Shown: positions 1-9,409 of the stretch, piece by piece
Position numbering within the stretch: the stretch's first letter is position 1
Layout: every line of letters begins with the position of its first letter
From: Dokdonella sp.
Lineage (GTDB): Bacteria; Pseudomonadota; Gammaproteobacteria; Xanthomonadales; Rhodanobacteraceae
DNA: 64,000 nucleotides
Reading direction: 5' to 3'
Assembly: GCF_019634815.1 (NCBI RefSeq)
Contig: NZ_JAHCAP010000004.1
Coordinates: 62,001-126,000 of the forward strand
Position numbers and translations under genes: made by a program
The notes under the pieces: model-generated
What the model was told of the DNA's origin: nothing
The model's input: the letters and a program-made list of their open reading frames with translations, nothing else
The model's database searches: none

Positions 1-57
1 GCCACGCGGCGCGACCGCCCAGTGGTTATTTTTTTGGCTCATTTCGAGGGACTCACA

Positions 58-3000
58 ATGAAAACGCATTTCCGCATGCGGCTGCTGCCTTTTGTGATCG
101 GCTCCTTGCTTGCCGTATCCACCGCATATGGACAGAACACTTCGTCGGCGTTGAGCGGGCGCATCGTCAATGCTTCCGGCCAGCCTGTTGCCGGCGCCAC
201 GGTCGAGATCATCCATGTGCCGTCGGGTACCTCGCGCACGGTCATGACCGACGCCAATGGCCGCTACTCGGTGCAGGGTCTGCGCGTGGGCGGTCCGTTC
301 GAAGTCAAGGCTTCCGGCGACCATGGCGAAGCGGCGGACCAGAAGGATCTCTATCTCAAGCTGGCCGAGGAGGCGACGCTCAACCTCACCGTGGGCACGG
401 CCCAGCAGCTCGAGAGCATCGTTGTCACCGGCGTTGCCCCGGGCGCGACCTTCCAGTCGGACAACAAGGGCATCAGCACCAATCTGTCGCAGCGCGCCCT
501 GGTGGCGATGCCGCAGCCGGATCGCTCGATCCAGAACGTCGTGCGCGCCGATCCGCGCATCGTCGTCACCGATCGTGACCGTGGCGCGTTCTCGGCGATG
601 GGCCAGAACTTCCGCTACAACTCGATCACCGTCGACACGGTCAACGCCGGCGACCCGTTCGGTCTCAACGACAACGGCCTGCCGACCAAGGGTTCGCCGA
701 TCTCGCCCGACGCGATCGAGGAATACAACATCACCACCGCCAATTACGACGTTTCACAGCGTCGCGGCGTGGGCGCGACCGTCAATGCGGTGACCAAGAG
801 CGGCACCAACGAATTCCACGGGTCTGCCTACTACTCCTACACCAATGCCAAGGACCTCACCGGCGAAAATGAAGCCGGCAACGACTGGACCGGCTGGACC
901 AGCAAGTACACCGCGGGTGCGACCCTCGGTGGTCCGATCATCAAGGACACCCTGTTCTTCTTCCTCTCGCTCGAGGAAAGCAAGAACAAGGCGCCTGGCG
1001 CAGTCTGGGGCCCTGAAGGCTCGGGCGCTACCAACATCGTGCGCGATCTGACCCAGGAACAGGTTGATCAGATCACCAGCATCGCCTCGGGTTACGGTAT
1101 CGACGCAGGCTCGACCAAGGCTTCCAATCTTGATCTCACCAGCAAGCGCGTGCTCGGCAAGATCGATTGGAACATCAACGATTTCCATCGTCTGAGCTTC
1201 CGCGCCAGCCGCACCAAGGAAGACGAGCCGATCATCGTGCAGGGCTCATCCAACTTGCTCACCTTGTCGAGCAACTGGTATCTGTTCAACAAGACCAACG
1301 ACAGCTTCGCACTCAATTTCTACGACGATTGGACCAGCACGTTCTCGACCGAAGCCTCGGTCAGCTACAACAAGTTCGACCAGGTGCGCGGTCCGCTCAA
1401 CGGCCAGCATACGCCGGAGATCACCGTGCGCACGACTGGCGCTGACAGCGGTACGGCCGTCAGGTTTGGTTCCGAATATTCCAGTCAGGCCAATGTGCTT
1501 GGCGTGAAGACCTGGAACGGCTATTTCGCCGGCAACTGGTTCCTCGGCGACCACACCATCAAGGCGGGTGCGGATTTCCAGAAGGACAGCTACTACAACC
1601 TGTTCCTGCAGCGCTATTTCGGCCAGTACGAGTTCAACTCGATCGATGATTTCGCCAGCGGCACCTATCGCCGCTATCGTCTGGCCCAGCCCGCGCCCGG
1701 CTATACCTTGGGCAACGTCGCTGCCATTTACGACATGCAGCAGTGGGGCCTGTTCCTGCAGGACACCTGGCAGGCGACCGATCGCTTCTCGCTGATGTAC
1801 GGCCTGCGTTACGACATGCCGCACATGTCGCCCTCGCCGACCGAGAATCCGTGCGTCGCCGCCGCGCCGGGCACCACCGGCAATTTCGGGGTCTGCGGCC
1901 TGCAGGCTTCGACCAGCAATCCGAACGCGGCCGTCGGTGGATTCGGCATCAAGAATACCGATCGTGTCTCGGCCGCGGTATTGCAGCCACGCGTGTCCTT
2001 CAATTACGCCTTCGACACCGAGCGTCTGACCCAGTTGCGTGGCGGCATCGGCCAGTTCATCTCCAACACGCCGGGCGTGTGGATGGCCAATCCGTATTCC
2101 AACAACGGTGTTGCGGTGGCCCAGTACGATGTCAATCGCCTGCGCACGCCGACCGATCCGGAGTTCAGTGCCGACCCCAGTCACCAGAACCTGCCGGGTG
2201 GCACGCTCACCCCGCCGGGACTGGGACGTTCGCAGATGGGTGTCGATCTCGTCGACAAGAACTTCCAGCTGCCCACCGTCACCAAGATCACGCTCGGTTT
2301 CGATCGTGAACTGCCGTGGCTGGGCCTGGTGGCGACCGCCGACTATGAGCGCCTCGATGTCAACAAGGCGGTGCAGTACAAGAACCTCAACCTCGGCGAA
2401 CCGACCGGCCTGCTTCCCGATGGCCGTTACAGCTACTTCAAGAACCCCGATGCCGCACCGGGCAGCAGCAACCCGGGTCGCTGGAATGCCAATCCGTCGT
2501 TCGGCAACCTGATCTATCTCACCAATACCAACAAGGGCGAGTCCGAAGCGTTGACGCTGTCGCTGCGCAAACCCTTCGCCGACAACTGGTCAGGCATGCT
2601 GGCCTTCACCACCAGTCGCGCGACCGAAGTCAATCCGGGCACCTCGAGTGTCGCGTTCTCGAGTTATCAGTACCGCGCGATGTTCAATCCGAATGACGCC
2701 GAAGAGTCGACTTCGAACTATTCGGTGCCGCGCCGCGTGATCGCCTCGCTGAGCTGGCAGCACAATTTCTTCGGTGACTATGCCACCCAGATCAGCACCT
2801 TCTTCGACGGCCACTCCGGCACGCCCTACAGCTGGGTGTTCGGCAACGATGCCAATGGCGATACCCTGTCACGTGATCTCGCCTATATCCCGCGCGGCCT
2901 CGATGACGTGATGTTCGCCGGGAACTCGACCGCCGAGCAGCGCCAGGAATTCATGAACTACATCAACAACGATGAATACCTGAGCCGCTACAAGGGCCGT

Positions 3001-3354
3001 GCCTTCAAGCGCAATGGCGCGCGCGCACCGTGGGTCAACCAGATCGACCTGAGCTTCCGTCAGGAGATCCCGGGTCTGTTCCCGAGTGGTGCCAAGGGCG
3101 AGATCCGCTTCGACATCTTCAACCTCGGCAATCTCATCAACAAGGATTGGGGCGTCGAGCATCGCGCCGACTTCCCGCTCACGCGCAACCTCGGTGATTT
3201 CGCCGGAGTCGATCCGACCACGGGTCGCTACATCTACAACATCGATCGCCAGGTCCATGGCGGGCACTACGCGCCCAGCGGCCTGCCGGTGAACGAGTCG
3301 TTCAACCCGTCGCAGCGTTGGTCGGTGCTGGTGACCGTGCGCTACACGTTCTGA
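58..3354 (+). CDS. Oar-like TonB-dependent outer-membrane receptor
   Basis: A 1098-residue outer-membrane receptor that would import a substrate using TonB energy; the substrate cannot be read from sequence. A Sec signal peptide (MKTHFRMRLLPFVIGSLLAV, cleaved near AYGQ) is followed by a carboxypeptidase regulatory-like Ig fold (SGRIVNASGQPVAGATVEI, about residues 30-110), a plug domain (about 110-260) and a long beta-barrel that ends in RYTF, the aromatic C-terminal signature of outer-membrane proteins. This is the Oar/CarboxypepD_reg-TonB architecture common in Xanthomonadales, often linked to peptide or protein-derived substrates. I prefer the ATG at 58, preceded by a GAGGG, over the ATG at 22, which would put 12 residues before the signal peptide. 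It is monocistronic, with a strong hairpin directly downstream. Confidence 0.93.
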   Translation: MKTHFRMRLLPFVIGSLLAVSTAYGQNTSSALSGRIVNASGQPVAGATVEIIHVPSGTSRTVMTDANGRYSVQGLRVGGPFEVKASGDHGEAADQKDLYLKLAEEATLNLTVGTAQQLESIVVTGVAPGATFQSDNKGISTNLSQRALVAMPQPDRSIQNVVRADPRIVVTDRDRGAFSAMGQNFRYNSITVDTVNAGDPFGLNDNGLPTKGSPISPDAIEEYNITTANYDVSQRRGVGATVNAVTKSGTNEFHGSAYYSYTNAKDLTGENEAGNDWTGWTSKYTAGATLGGPIIKDTLFFFLSLEESKNKAPGAVWGPEGSGATNIVRDLTQEQVDQITSIASGYGIDAGSTKASNLDLTSKRVLGKIDWNINDFHRLSFRASRTKEDEPIIVQGSSNLLTLSSNWYLFNKTNDSFALNFYDDWTSTFSTEASVSYNKFDQVRGPLNGQHTPEITVRTTGADSGTAVRFGSEYSSQANVLGVKTWNGYFAGNWFLGDHTIKAGADFQKDSYYNLFLQRYFGQYEFNSIDDFASGTYRRYRLAQPAPGYTLGNVAAIYDMQQWGLFLQDTWQATDRFSLMYGLRYDMPHMSPSPTENPCVAAAPGTTGNFGVCGLQASTSNPNAAVGGFGIKNTDRVSAAVLQPRVSFNYAFDTERLTQLRGGIGQFISNTPGVWMANPYSNNGVAVAQYDVNRLRTPTDPEFSADPSHQNLPGGTLTPPGLGRSQMGVDLVDKNFQLPTVTKITLGFDRELPWLGLVATADYERLDVNKAVQYKNLNLGEPTGLLPDGRYSYFKNPDAAPGSSNPGRWNANPSFGNLIYLTNTNKGESEALTLSLRKPFADNWSGMLAFTTSRATEVNPGTSSVAFSSYQYRAMFNPNDAEESTSNYSVPRRVIASLSWQHNFFGDYATQISTFFDGHSGTPYSWVFGNDANGDTLSRDLAYIPRGLDDVMFAGNSTAEQRQEFMNYINNDEYLSRYKGRAFKRNGARAPWVNQIDLSFRQEIPGLFPSGAKGEIRFDIFNLGNLINKDWGVEHRADFPLTRNLGDFAGVDPTTGRYIYNIDRQVHGGHYAPSGLPVNESFNPSQRWSVLVTVRYTF

Positions 3355-3380
3355 GCCATCGCCTTGGCTTGATCATTGAA

Positions 3381-3434
3381 CGGCCGGCATTCGCCGGCCG
3401 TTTTTTTGTGCGCCCGGCATGGGCGCACAAAAAA
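3381..3434. terminator. Bidirectional intrinsic terminator pair between convergent genes
   Basis: Two adjacent hairpins. The first has a GGCCGG/CCGGCC stem (3381-3400) followed by seven T, oriented for the receptor gene. The second is a long inverted repeat (3401-3434) whose arms start with the T run and end with an A run around GTGCGCCC/GGGCGCAC. It therefore works in both directions and also serves the minus-strand psiF-like gene. Confidence 0.85.
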
Positions 3435-3483
3435 GGGCACGCCGGCCTGCGCCGAGGTGCCCGTGAGGGTGCTGCGGTGTCGC

Positions 3484-3828
3484 TCAGGGTGTGGCTGTGT
3501 CGCCACGCAGGCAGGTACTCATGAAGGTCCTGCGGTCGGCGCCCTTGAGCTTCTTGGCGCTGGCGTCGGCGTTGCAGGTCTTCATCTTTTCCTGCTGCGT
3601 CTGCTTGGCGCTCGCGGCGGGCGTTTCACCCTTGAGACAGGAACTCATGAAGCCCTTGCGCTCGTCGCCTGCCTTGCCGGCAGCCTGCTTGTTGCAGTCG
3701 GCCATGCGTTGTTGCTGTGGCGTCAGCGTCTTGGTGTTGTTGGCAGCGGCAGTGTCACGCGCCATGGCGGCGCCTGCGCCAAAGGCAAGTGTCAGGGCCA
3801 GGGCAAGCAGTGAAGTCTTGCGAAGCAT
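3484..3828 (-). CDS. PsiF-repeat periplasmic protein
   Basis: A 114-residue secreted protein. A signal peptide (MLRKTSLLALALTLAFGAGA, cleaved near AMA-RD) precedes two tandem PsiF repeats of about 35 residues. Each has the pattern QxxxMxxCNxxA...R..FMSxCLxG (first centred on MADCNKQA, second on MKTCNADA), with two cysteines that probably form a disulfide. The family is named after E. coli psiF, a small phosphate-starvation-inducible gene of unknown biochemical role; length and duplication match. It shares the bidirectional terminator at 3401-3434 with the upstream convergent receptor gene. No Pho box was recognised in its upstream region. Confidence 0.9.
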   Translation of the reverse strand: MLRKTSLLALALTLAFGAGAAMARDTAAANNTKTLTPQQQRMADCNKQAAGKAGDERKGFMSSCLKGETPAASAKQTQQEKMKTCNADASAKKLKGADRRTFMSTCLRGDTATP

Positions 3829-4039
3829 GGTGGCAATCCCTCCGGGTGGATGAGCCGATGCACCGGCATCGGTGCGGCGCAGTCTACTGCGCAGCGTGGT
3901 GTGCGCAGCGCTCGGAAACGGATTTTGACGCCGGGGTTGTCACCGATTCAGGCGCGCTCGATCGCGCGCCGATCGTTCGGACAGGGGCCGTTGCGGACCC
4001 TGTCGCCTTGCTGACAAAAAGCGCTCTGCAGGTGCCGCT
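3829..4039. other. Intergenic region upstream of the psiF-like gene
   Basis: Contains the upstream region of the psiF-like gene and the 3' end region of the minus-strand aminotransferase gene. No clear terminator or protein-coding signal was seen. Confidence 0.4.
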
Positions 4040-5542
4040 TCAGGCCGCCTGCGCCTGCGCCTTGCGCGGGCCTTCGACCAGGGCGCGACGCACGCCGTCG
4101 ACGAGCAGGTTGACTTCGGCTTCGCTGATCGCGAAATGCGGCGTGAAGCGCAATGAGTTGACGCCGCCATGGATCACGCCATAGCCGTGCTCGCGCATCC
4201 ATTCCTCGGTGCTGGCGGTACCGTAGCACTTGAAATCGGCCGAAAGCTCGCAGGAGAACAGCAGGCCCGTGCCCTGCACCTTGGTGATCAGGCCGGGCAG
4301 CTCGCTCTTGAGCTGATTGAGCTTGGTGATGAACTCGGCACCGCGCGCACGGATGTTGTCGCGCAGTTCGGGCGTGAGTGACTTGAGCACCGTGAGCGCG
4401 ACGTCGAGCGCGCGCGGATTGGTCGTCATCGTGTTGCCGTAGATGCCCTTGCGATAGAGCCCGGCAGCACGCTCGCCGACCGCGAGCACCGACATCGGAT
4501 ACTGGCCGGCGTTGAGTGCCTTGGAATAGGTTTCCATGTCGGGTGCATCGAGCTTTTCGAAGCCCGGGTAATCGACGATCGAAAGCACGCCATGGGCGCG
4601 CAGCCCGGCCTGGATCGAATCGATCAGCAGCAGGCTGCCGTGGGCGCGCGTGAGCTCGCGGGCAGCGGCGTAGAACTCGGGGGTGACACCACGGCCCGGG
4701 TCGCCTTCGCCCATCACCGGCTCGATGAACATCGCCTCGATGAACCAGCCGTGCTTGTCGGCATCGGCAAAGGCCTGCTTGAGCTGGGTGACGTTGTAGG
4801 GTTCGACGGTGATAACGCTGTGCTCGTCACGATAGCTGGCGAGCTGCGCCTCGTAAGTCTTGCGCGAGGAATCCGAATACAGCGCTGGCCGCTCGGTGCG
4901 GCCATGGAACGCGCCCTTGACCGCGAGCCGCTTGACCGCGCGACCGGCATGGCGGCCGCCGGCATCGGTCATGAGCTTGGCATTGACGTCGATGATGCGG
5001 GCGGCGAGCGTCACCGATTCCGAGCCTGAGTTCAGGCACAGGAAGTGGGTGTACGGACAAGCGCCGCGGCTCTGGCCGATCTCCTTCTTCATCGCCGCGC
5101 CGAAACGAAGCTGCGACAGGTTGGGCGTCATCACGTTGGCCATCACCTGCGGCCGCGACATCACCTTGAGGATTTCCTTGGGTGCGTGGCCGAGACCGAG
5201 CATGCCGTAGCCGCCGGCGTCATAGACCACCGCGCCCTTGAGCGTCACCAGCCAGGGGCCGTGGGCGGCGAGGGCGACATAGGGATTGACGCCATCGTCG
5301 GGATAGAAATTGATGAAATCAGCCTGCGTGCGTGCGATCTGGGTGGCTTCGTCCAGGTGCAGGAAATCGGACATGCACGAACGCAGGGCCAGATGCGCCG
5401 CGTAGGCCTCGTCGATCGCCTCGGTCAGCGCGGGGTCGCTGGCGAGGAAGCGTTCGATCGCCTCGTCTGGCAGCCCGACCGTGCGCAACGCACCCTCGTC
5501 GAACGTGCGCATCTCGTGCAGCTTGGCCAGCATCGGGTTCAT
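4040..5542 (-). CDS. Class III (omega-type) PLP-dependent aminotransferase
   Basis: A 500-residue fold-type I aminotransferase expected to move an amino group from an amine or omega-amino acid to a 2-oxo acid; the substrate is not deducible. Visible features are the phosphate-binding NSGSES loop (171-176), the HGRT motif (213-216), the PLP-nitrogen aspartate in LLLIDSIQAGLRAHG (Asp308) and the Schiff-base lysine in ETYSKALNAGQYPMS (Lys341). The Asp motif is unusual: most class III enzymes have DEVQxGxGRTG, here it is DSIQAG. An N-terminal helical extension of about 85 residues precedes the catalytic fold, making it longer than the usual 420-460 residues. The start is ATG with AGGAGG a few bases upstream. 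It is transcribed divergently from the ABC transporter operon. Confidence 0.88.
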   Translation of the reverse strand: MNPMLAKLHEMRTFDEGALRTVGLPDEAIERFLASDPALTEAIDEAYAAHLALRSCMSDFLHLDEATQIARTQADFINFYPDDGVNPYVALAAHGPWLVTLKGAVVYDAGGYGMLGLGHAPKEILKVMSRPQVMANVMTPNLSQLRFGAAMKKEIGQSRGACPYTHFLCLNSGSESVTLAARIIDVNAKLMTDAGGRHAGRAVKRLAVKGAFHGRTERPALYSDSSRKTYEAQLASYRDEHSVITVEPYNVTQLKQAFADADKHGWFIEAMFIEPVMGEGDPGRGVTPEFYAAARELTRAHGSLLLIDSIQAGLRAHGVLSIVDYPGFEKLDAPDMETYSKALNAGQYPMSVLAVGERAAGLYRKGIYGNTMTTNPRALDVALTVLKSLTPELRDNIRARGAEFITKLNQLKSELPGLITKVQGTGLLFSCELSADFKCYGTASTEEWMREHGYGVIHGGVNSLRFTPHFAISEAEVNLLVDGVRRALVEGPRKAQAQAA

Positions 5543-5609
5543 GGTGCCTCCTGAAAACGCAGCGTGCCCGCCCCTGTCAGGTTGCGAGCACGGCGGTTTG
5601 GACGTTGAT

Positions 5610-5639
5610 TTGAAAGGGATAAGTGGCCGTCATTGTAAC
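5610..5639 (+). promoter_or_regulatory. Possible sigma-70 promoter for the ABC/two-component operon
   Basis: TTGAAA at 5610-5615 (5 of 6 to consensus) and TGTAAC at 5634-5639 (4 of 6) are separated by 18 bases. They lie about 130 bases before the ATP-binding gene, in the divergent region with the aminotransferase. This is a sequence match only. Confidence 0.3.
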
Positions 5640-5769
5640 ACTCCGCCCAAGTGCCCGGTACCCCGTGCGCCGGATGACAAGCGTCATGGTCGATGGTTGA
5701 TGCCTGTTTCTGCAGTACCGCAACGCATGTGGGCAAAGTGGCTCCATGGTTCCAACGCCGGGTGGCCTC

Positions 5770-6660
5770 ATGAAATCCGTTGCCGTGCTCGAGTTCGCCG
5801 CCGCCAACAAGCGCTATGGCGCGATCCTGGCGCTCGATTCCCTCGACCTTGCCGTACGGCCTGGCACCTTGCTCGCACTGCTCGGCCCCAATGGCGCCGG
5901 CAAGACGACTGCGATCGCCCTGGCCCTGGGTTTGTTCGAGCCCGATGCTGGCAGCGTGCGCCTGTTCGGCCAGGCACCACACGCGCTCGCGGCGCGCCGT
6001 CATATCGGTGTGATGCTGCAGGACGCCGGACTGCCCGACACGCTGAAGGTGCGCGAGCTCCTGACGCAGACCTGCGCTGCCTATGCGCATGCGCTGACGC
6101 TCGAGCAATGCGTGCGCATGGCCGGGCTCGATGGTTTGCTCGAGCGCCGTTACGGCAAGCTCTCGGGCGGACAGCGGCGTCGCGTGCAATTTGCGCTGGC
6201 GATCTGCGGTCGCCCGCGCCTCTTGTTTCTCGATGAGCCGACCGTGGGCCTGGATATCGAGGCGCGTTCGATCATGTGGCAGACGATCCGCACACTGGTT
6301 GCCGACGGCACGGCCGTGGTGCTGACGACGCACTATCTCGAGGAAGCCGAGGCGCTTGCCGACAGCGTGGCCGTGCTCGCGAATGGCCGCATCGTCGCGC
6401 AGGGCAGTGTGGCGCAGGTGCGTGCGCGGGTGGCGCAGAAGCGCATCCGCTGCATCAGCACGCTCGATGTCGCCGTGATCGCCGCTTGGCCACAGGTGCG
6501 CAGCGCCGCGCGCGACGGCGTGCGCATCGAGATCGTCACCGATCTCGCCGAACCGGTGGTGCGCGCCTTGTTCGCCGCCGATCCCGCCTTGCATGAACTG
6601 GAAGTCGAGCGGGCCGGATTGGCCGAAGCCTTCGTCGAAATCACCCGCGCCGCCGCCTGA
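5770..6660 (+). CDS. ABC transporter ATP-binding protein (CcmA/NatA type)
   Basis: The 296-residue nucleotide-binding subunit of an ABC-2 type exporter. Walker A is GPNGAGKTT (39-47), the signature is LSGGQ (131-135), Walker B is LLFLDEP (151-157), and the switch histidine lies in TTHYLEEAE. The roughly 90 residues after the H-loop match the C-terminal region of DrrA/NatA-type proteins. The in-frame ATG at 5746 would add eight residues; I chose the ATG at 5770 because the ABC fold begins almost at once after it. It heads an operon with the permease 28 bases downstream, then a histidine kinase and response regulator, a common arrangement for stress-sensing or drug/lipid exporters. The cargo is unknown. 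Confidence 0.92.
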   Translation: MKSVAVLEFAAANKRYGAILALDSLDLAVRPGTLLALLGPNGAGKTTAIALALGLFEPDAGSVRLFGQAPHALAARRHIGVMLQDAGLPDTLKVRELLTQTCAAYAHALTLEQCVRMAGLDGLLERRYGKLSGGQRRRVQFALAICGRPRLLFLDEPTVGLDIEARSIMWQTIRTLVADGTAVVLTTHYLEEAEALADSVAVLANGRIVAQGSVAQVRARVAQKRIRCISTLDVAVIAAWPQVRSAARDGVRIEIVTDLAEPVVRALFAADPALHELEVERAGLAEAFVEITRAAA

Positions 6661-6688
6661 TCGCGCAGCGCCGCACCGGAGCCAGCCT

Positions 6689-7483
6689 ATGTCCGTCACC
6701 TTGATCGATTCGCAATCCGTGCCCGCCGCGCCAGCGCCGCCGATCGCGCGCTTGTATCTGCTCGAGGCGCGCCACGAGTTCCTGCGCCTGCTGCGCACGC
6801 CGATGTTCTGCATCCCGACCCTGTTGTTTCCGGCCATGTTCTATCTGCTGTTCGGCGTGGTGATGAACCGCGGCACGGTCAGCGGCGGCTTCATTCCCGC
6901 GGTGTACATGCTCGCCGGCTACGGCGTGTTCGGCGTGATGGCGCCGGGCCTGTTCGGCTTCGGTGCCTCGGTGGCGAGCGACCGCGACAGCGGTTGGTTG
7001 CGGTGGCGACGCGCGATGCCGATGCCACCGGGCGCCTATCTGCTCGCCAAGCTGGCGATGGCGATGCTGTTCGCGCTGCTGGTGGGGCTGATCCTTGCGC
7101 TGATCGCGGTCACGCTCGGCGGCGTGCGTCTGCCGCTGTCCTCATGGGCGCTGCTGTTCGCGGTCGAAGTGCTCGGCGTGCTGCCATTCTGTGCGATCGG
7201 TCTGCTGATCGGCAGCATGGTCAGCGCACAGGCGGCGCCGGCGATCATCAATCTCGTGTTCCTGCCGATGTCCTTCCTTTCCGGCCTGTGGCTGCCGTTG
7301 ATGCTGCTGCCGAAAGTCTTGCAGGATGTCGCGGTGCTGTGGCCGGCCTGGCATCTGGGTCAGCTTGCCTATGCAGCCGTCGGTCAGCCGAACTCGGGTT
7401 CGATGATCGGTCATGTCGTGGTCCTTGCGGGCATCACGGGGTTGTTTCTCGTCCTTGCGCGTCGGCGTCTGGCGCGTGGCTGA
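6689..7483 (+). CDS. ABC-2 type transporter permease
   Basis: A 264-residue inner-membrane permease that pairs with the upstream ATPase. About six hydrophobic segments are visible: an N-terminal one around TPMFCIPTLLFPAMFYLLFG, then four to five more, ending with VVVLAGITGLFLVLA. The segment FLPMSFLSGLWLPLMLLP is typical of the ABC-2 family (DrrB/NatB/YadH-like). The start at 6689 has GGAG at 6678-6681; the open frame begins further upstream but overlaps the ATPase gene without features. Transport direction is inferred to be export. Confidence 0.88.
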   Translation: MSVTLIDSQSVPAAPAPPIARLYLLEARHEFLRLLRTPMFCIPTLLFPAMFYLLFGVVMNRGTVSGGFIPAVYMLAGYGVFGVMAPGLFGFGASVASDRDSGWLRWRRAMPMPPGAYLLAKLAMAMLFALLVGLILALIAVTLGGVRLPLSSWALLFAVEVLGVLPFCAIGLLIGSMVSAQAAPAIINLVFLPMSFLSGLWLPLMLLPKVLQDVAVLWPAWHLGQLAYAAVGQPNSGSMIGHVVVLAGITGLFLVLARRRLARG

Positions 7484-7529
7484 TTGCGGTCAGCGCGGGC
7501 GTATGATCGAGACCATCGGGAGCAGGCAG

Positions 7530-8699
7530 ATGCAGCACACAGATCGCGGCGCATTGAAGGCACACTGGCAGGCGCTGATCGGGCCCGATCATGCGGAACT
7601 GGGCATGACGCCGCTGTGGAGCCTGCTCTATCTGTTCTTCCTGTTCGCCAACTGGGCCAATGCGCAGGGCAACGACTGGCTGTGGTGGACCTTGCTCAGC
7701 CTGATCGCGTTCCTGCCACTGTATTTCCTGCAATTTCGGCTCAAGGGCCGTGCGCTGCTGGCCTGTGGCGCGATGATGGCGCTGCTGGGGCTGCTGCTAA
7801 CGCCGGTCAACCCCGGGGCCAATACCTATCTGATCTATGCCGCGATCGTGCTGCCCCACGCAGGCATCGCGCCGCGCGAAATCATCACCACGATCGCCGC
7901 GGTGACCTTGCTGTATTTCATCGAAATGAGCCTGATCGGCTTTCCGCAACGCTACGTGATCCTGATCGCGGGCATCACCTTCTTCCTCGCCACGGCGATC
8001 ACGCTGGCAAATTATTTCCAGCGCGAGAAGGATCTGCGCCAGGCCGAGCTCAAGCTCAGCAACGAGGAAATCCGCCGTCTCGGCGCGCTCGCCGAGCGCG
8101 AGCGCATCGGCCGCGACTTGCACGACCTGCTTGGACACACCCTGTCATTGATCACGCTCAAGTCGGAGCTTGCAGCACGGCTGTTCGAGCGCGACGCGCA
8201 GGCGGCGCAACGCGAAATCGTCGAAGTCGAGCGCGTCGCGCGCGATGCGCTGGCCCAAGTGCGCCGCGCGGTCAGTGGCATCCGCGCCGCGGGTCTCGCC
8301 GCCGAACTCGCCTCGGCGCGCCTCTTGCTCGAGTCGGGCGACGTGCGGCTCGATTACCACCTCGATGACGTCGGCCTCACGCCCGAGGTCGAAACCGTGC
8401 TCGCGCTCGCGGTGCGCGAGGCGGTCACCAACATCCAGCGCCATGCGCGTGCGAGCCGCGCAACGATCCGCCTGAGCGCACAGGATGGGGTCGTTTGTCT
8501 GTCGATCAGTGATGACGGGCGCGGCGCCGTGATCGAGCCAGGCAACGGCCTGCTCGGCATGCGCGAGCGACTGCGCGGGCTCGGCGGCGATTTGTCGGTC
8601 CACTCCGAACGCGGCAAGGGAACCCGACTGGACATGCATGTGCCGTTGCCGGGCGTGACCGCGGCTGATTCCCGCATCGCACCCTCGCGCAGCGCCTGA
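7530..8699 (+). CDS. Sensor histidine kinase, DesK/NarL-type (HisKA_3)
   Basis: A 389-residue membrane sensor kinase. The N-terminal part (about 28-165) has five or six transmembrane segments. A short linker helix leads to the HisKA_3 dimerisation box ERERIGRDLHDLLGHTL with phospho-acceptor His198. The GHKL ATPase domain follows, with N box VREAVTNIQRHA and G boxes DDGRG and GNGLLGMRER. DesK relatives sense membrane fluidity or envelope state through the membrane segments. The ATG at 7530 has GGGAG about eight bases upstream; an alternative ATG lies at 7503. It follows the ABC permease and precedes its response regulator, so it probably controls this exporter operon. Confidence 0.88.
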   Translation: MQHTDRGALKAHWQALIGPDHAELGMTPLWSLLYLFFLFANWANAQGNDWLWWTLLSLIAFLPLYFLQFRLKGRALLACGAMMALLGLLLTPVNPGANTYLIYAAIVLPHAGIAPREIITTIAAVTLLYFIEMSLIGFPQRYVILIAGITFFLATAITLANYFQREKDLRQAELKLSNEEIRRLGALAERERIGRDLHDLLGHTLSLITLKSELAARLFERDAQAAQREIVEVERVARDALAQVRRAVSGIRAAGLAAELASARLLLESGDVRLDYHLDDVGLTPEVETVLALAVREAVTNIQRHARASRATIRLSAQDGVVCLSISDDGRGAVIEPGNGLLGMRERLRGLGGDLSVHSERGKGTRLDMHVPLPGVTAADSRIAPSRSA

Positions 8700-8804
8700 G
8701 CGGATGCGACGCCGGCTGGTGTCGGGGCCAGCGGATTGCATTTGGCCGCCGCAATGCGTGTACTTGAGGCCCGCCTTGCCGACGAGATCCGAGGTGTGGT
8801 TGCA

Positions 8805-9407
8805 ATGATGCGTGTGCTGCTGGCCGAAGATCAGGCAATGGTGCGTGGCGCGCTGTCGGCCTTGCTCGGGCTCGAGTCCGACATCGACGTGGTCGGCGCT
8901 GCCGCTGATGGCGAGGAAGCATGGCGCATGCTGCAGGCGTTCAAGCCGGACCTGCTCGTCACCGACATCGAGATGCCGGGCCTGTCCGGGCTGGAACTGG
9001 CGCAGCGCGTGCAGCGGCACGAACTCGCCTGCAAGGTCGTGATCGTCACTACCTTTGCGCGTGCGGGTTTCCTGCGTCGCGCGCTCGATGCCGGAGTCGG
9101 TGGCTACCTGCTCAAGGATGCGCCGGCCGAGCAATTGGCCGAAGCGCTGCGCAAGGTGCATCACGGTGGTCGCGCAATCGATCCGCAGCTTGCGGTCGAG
9201 GCCTGGTCGGAAGCTGATCCGCTCAATGACCGCGAGCGTCAGGTGTTGCGGCTGGCCGGCGAAGGCCAGTCGGCGGGCGAGATTGCGCAGCAGCTCAATC
9301 TCTCGCAGGGCACCGTGCGCAATTATCTGTCCGAGGCGATCGGCAAGCTGGGCGTTGGCAACCGCATCGAGGCCTATCGCCTGGCACGGCAGAAGGGCTG
9401 GTTGTAA
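8805..9407 (+). CDS. NarL/DesR-family response regulator
   Basis: A 200-residue two-component regulator. The receiver domain (1-120) has acidic residues in LLAEDQ, phospho-acceptor Asp54 in LLVTDIEMPG, and the conserved lysine in LLKDAPAEQL. A LuxR-type helix-turn-helix (about 135-195) contains LNDRERQVLRLAGEGQS and a recognition helix in LNLSQGTVRNYLSEAIGKLG. The start is one of two adjacent ATGs (8805, 8808), with GAGG near 8790. It is the cognate regulator of the kinase immediately upstream. The gene stops exactly where the 108-bp repeat array begins. Confidence 0.92.
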   Translation: MMRVLLAEDQAMVRGALSALLGLESDIDVVGAAADGEEAWRMLQAFKPDLLVTDIEMPGLSGLELAQRVQRHELACKVVIVTTFARAGFLRRALDAGVGGYLLKDAPAEQLAEALRKVHHGGRAIDPQLAVEAWSEADPLNDRERQVLRLAGEGQSAGEIAQQLNLSQGTVRNYLSEAIGKLGVGNRIEAYRLARQKGWL

Positions 9408-9409
9408 CT

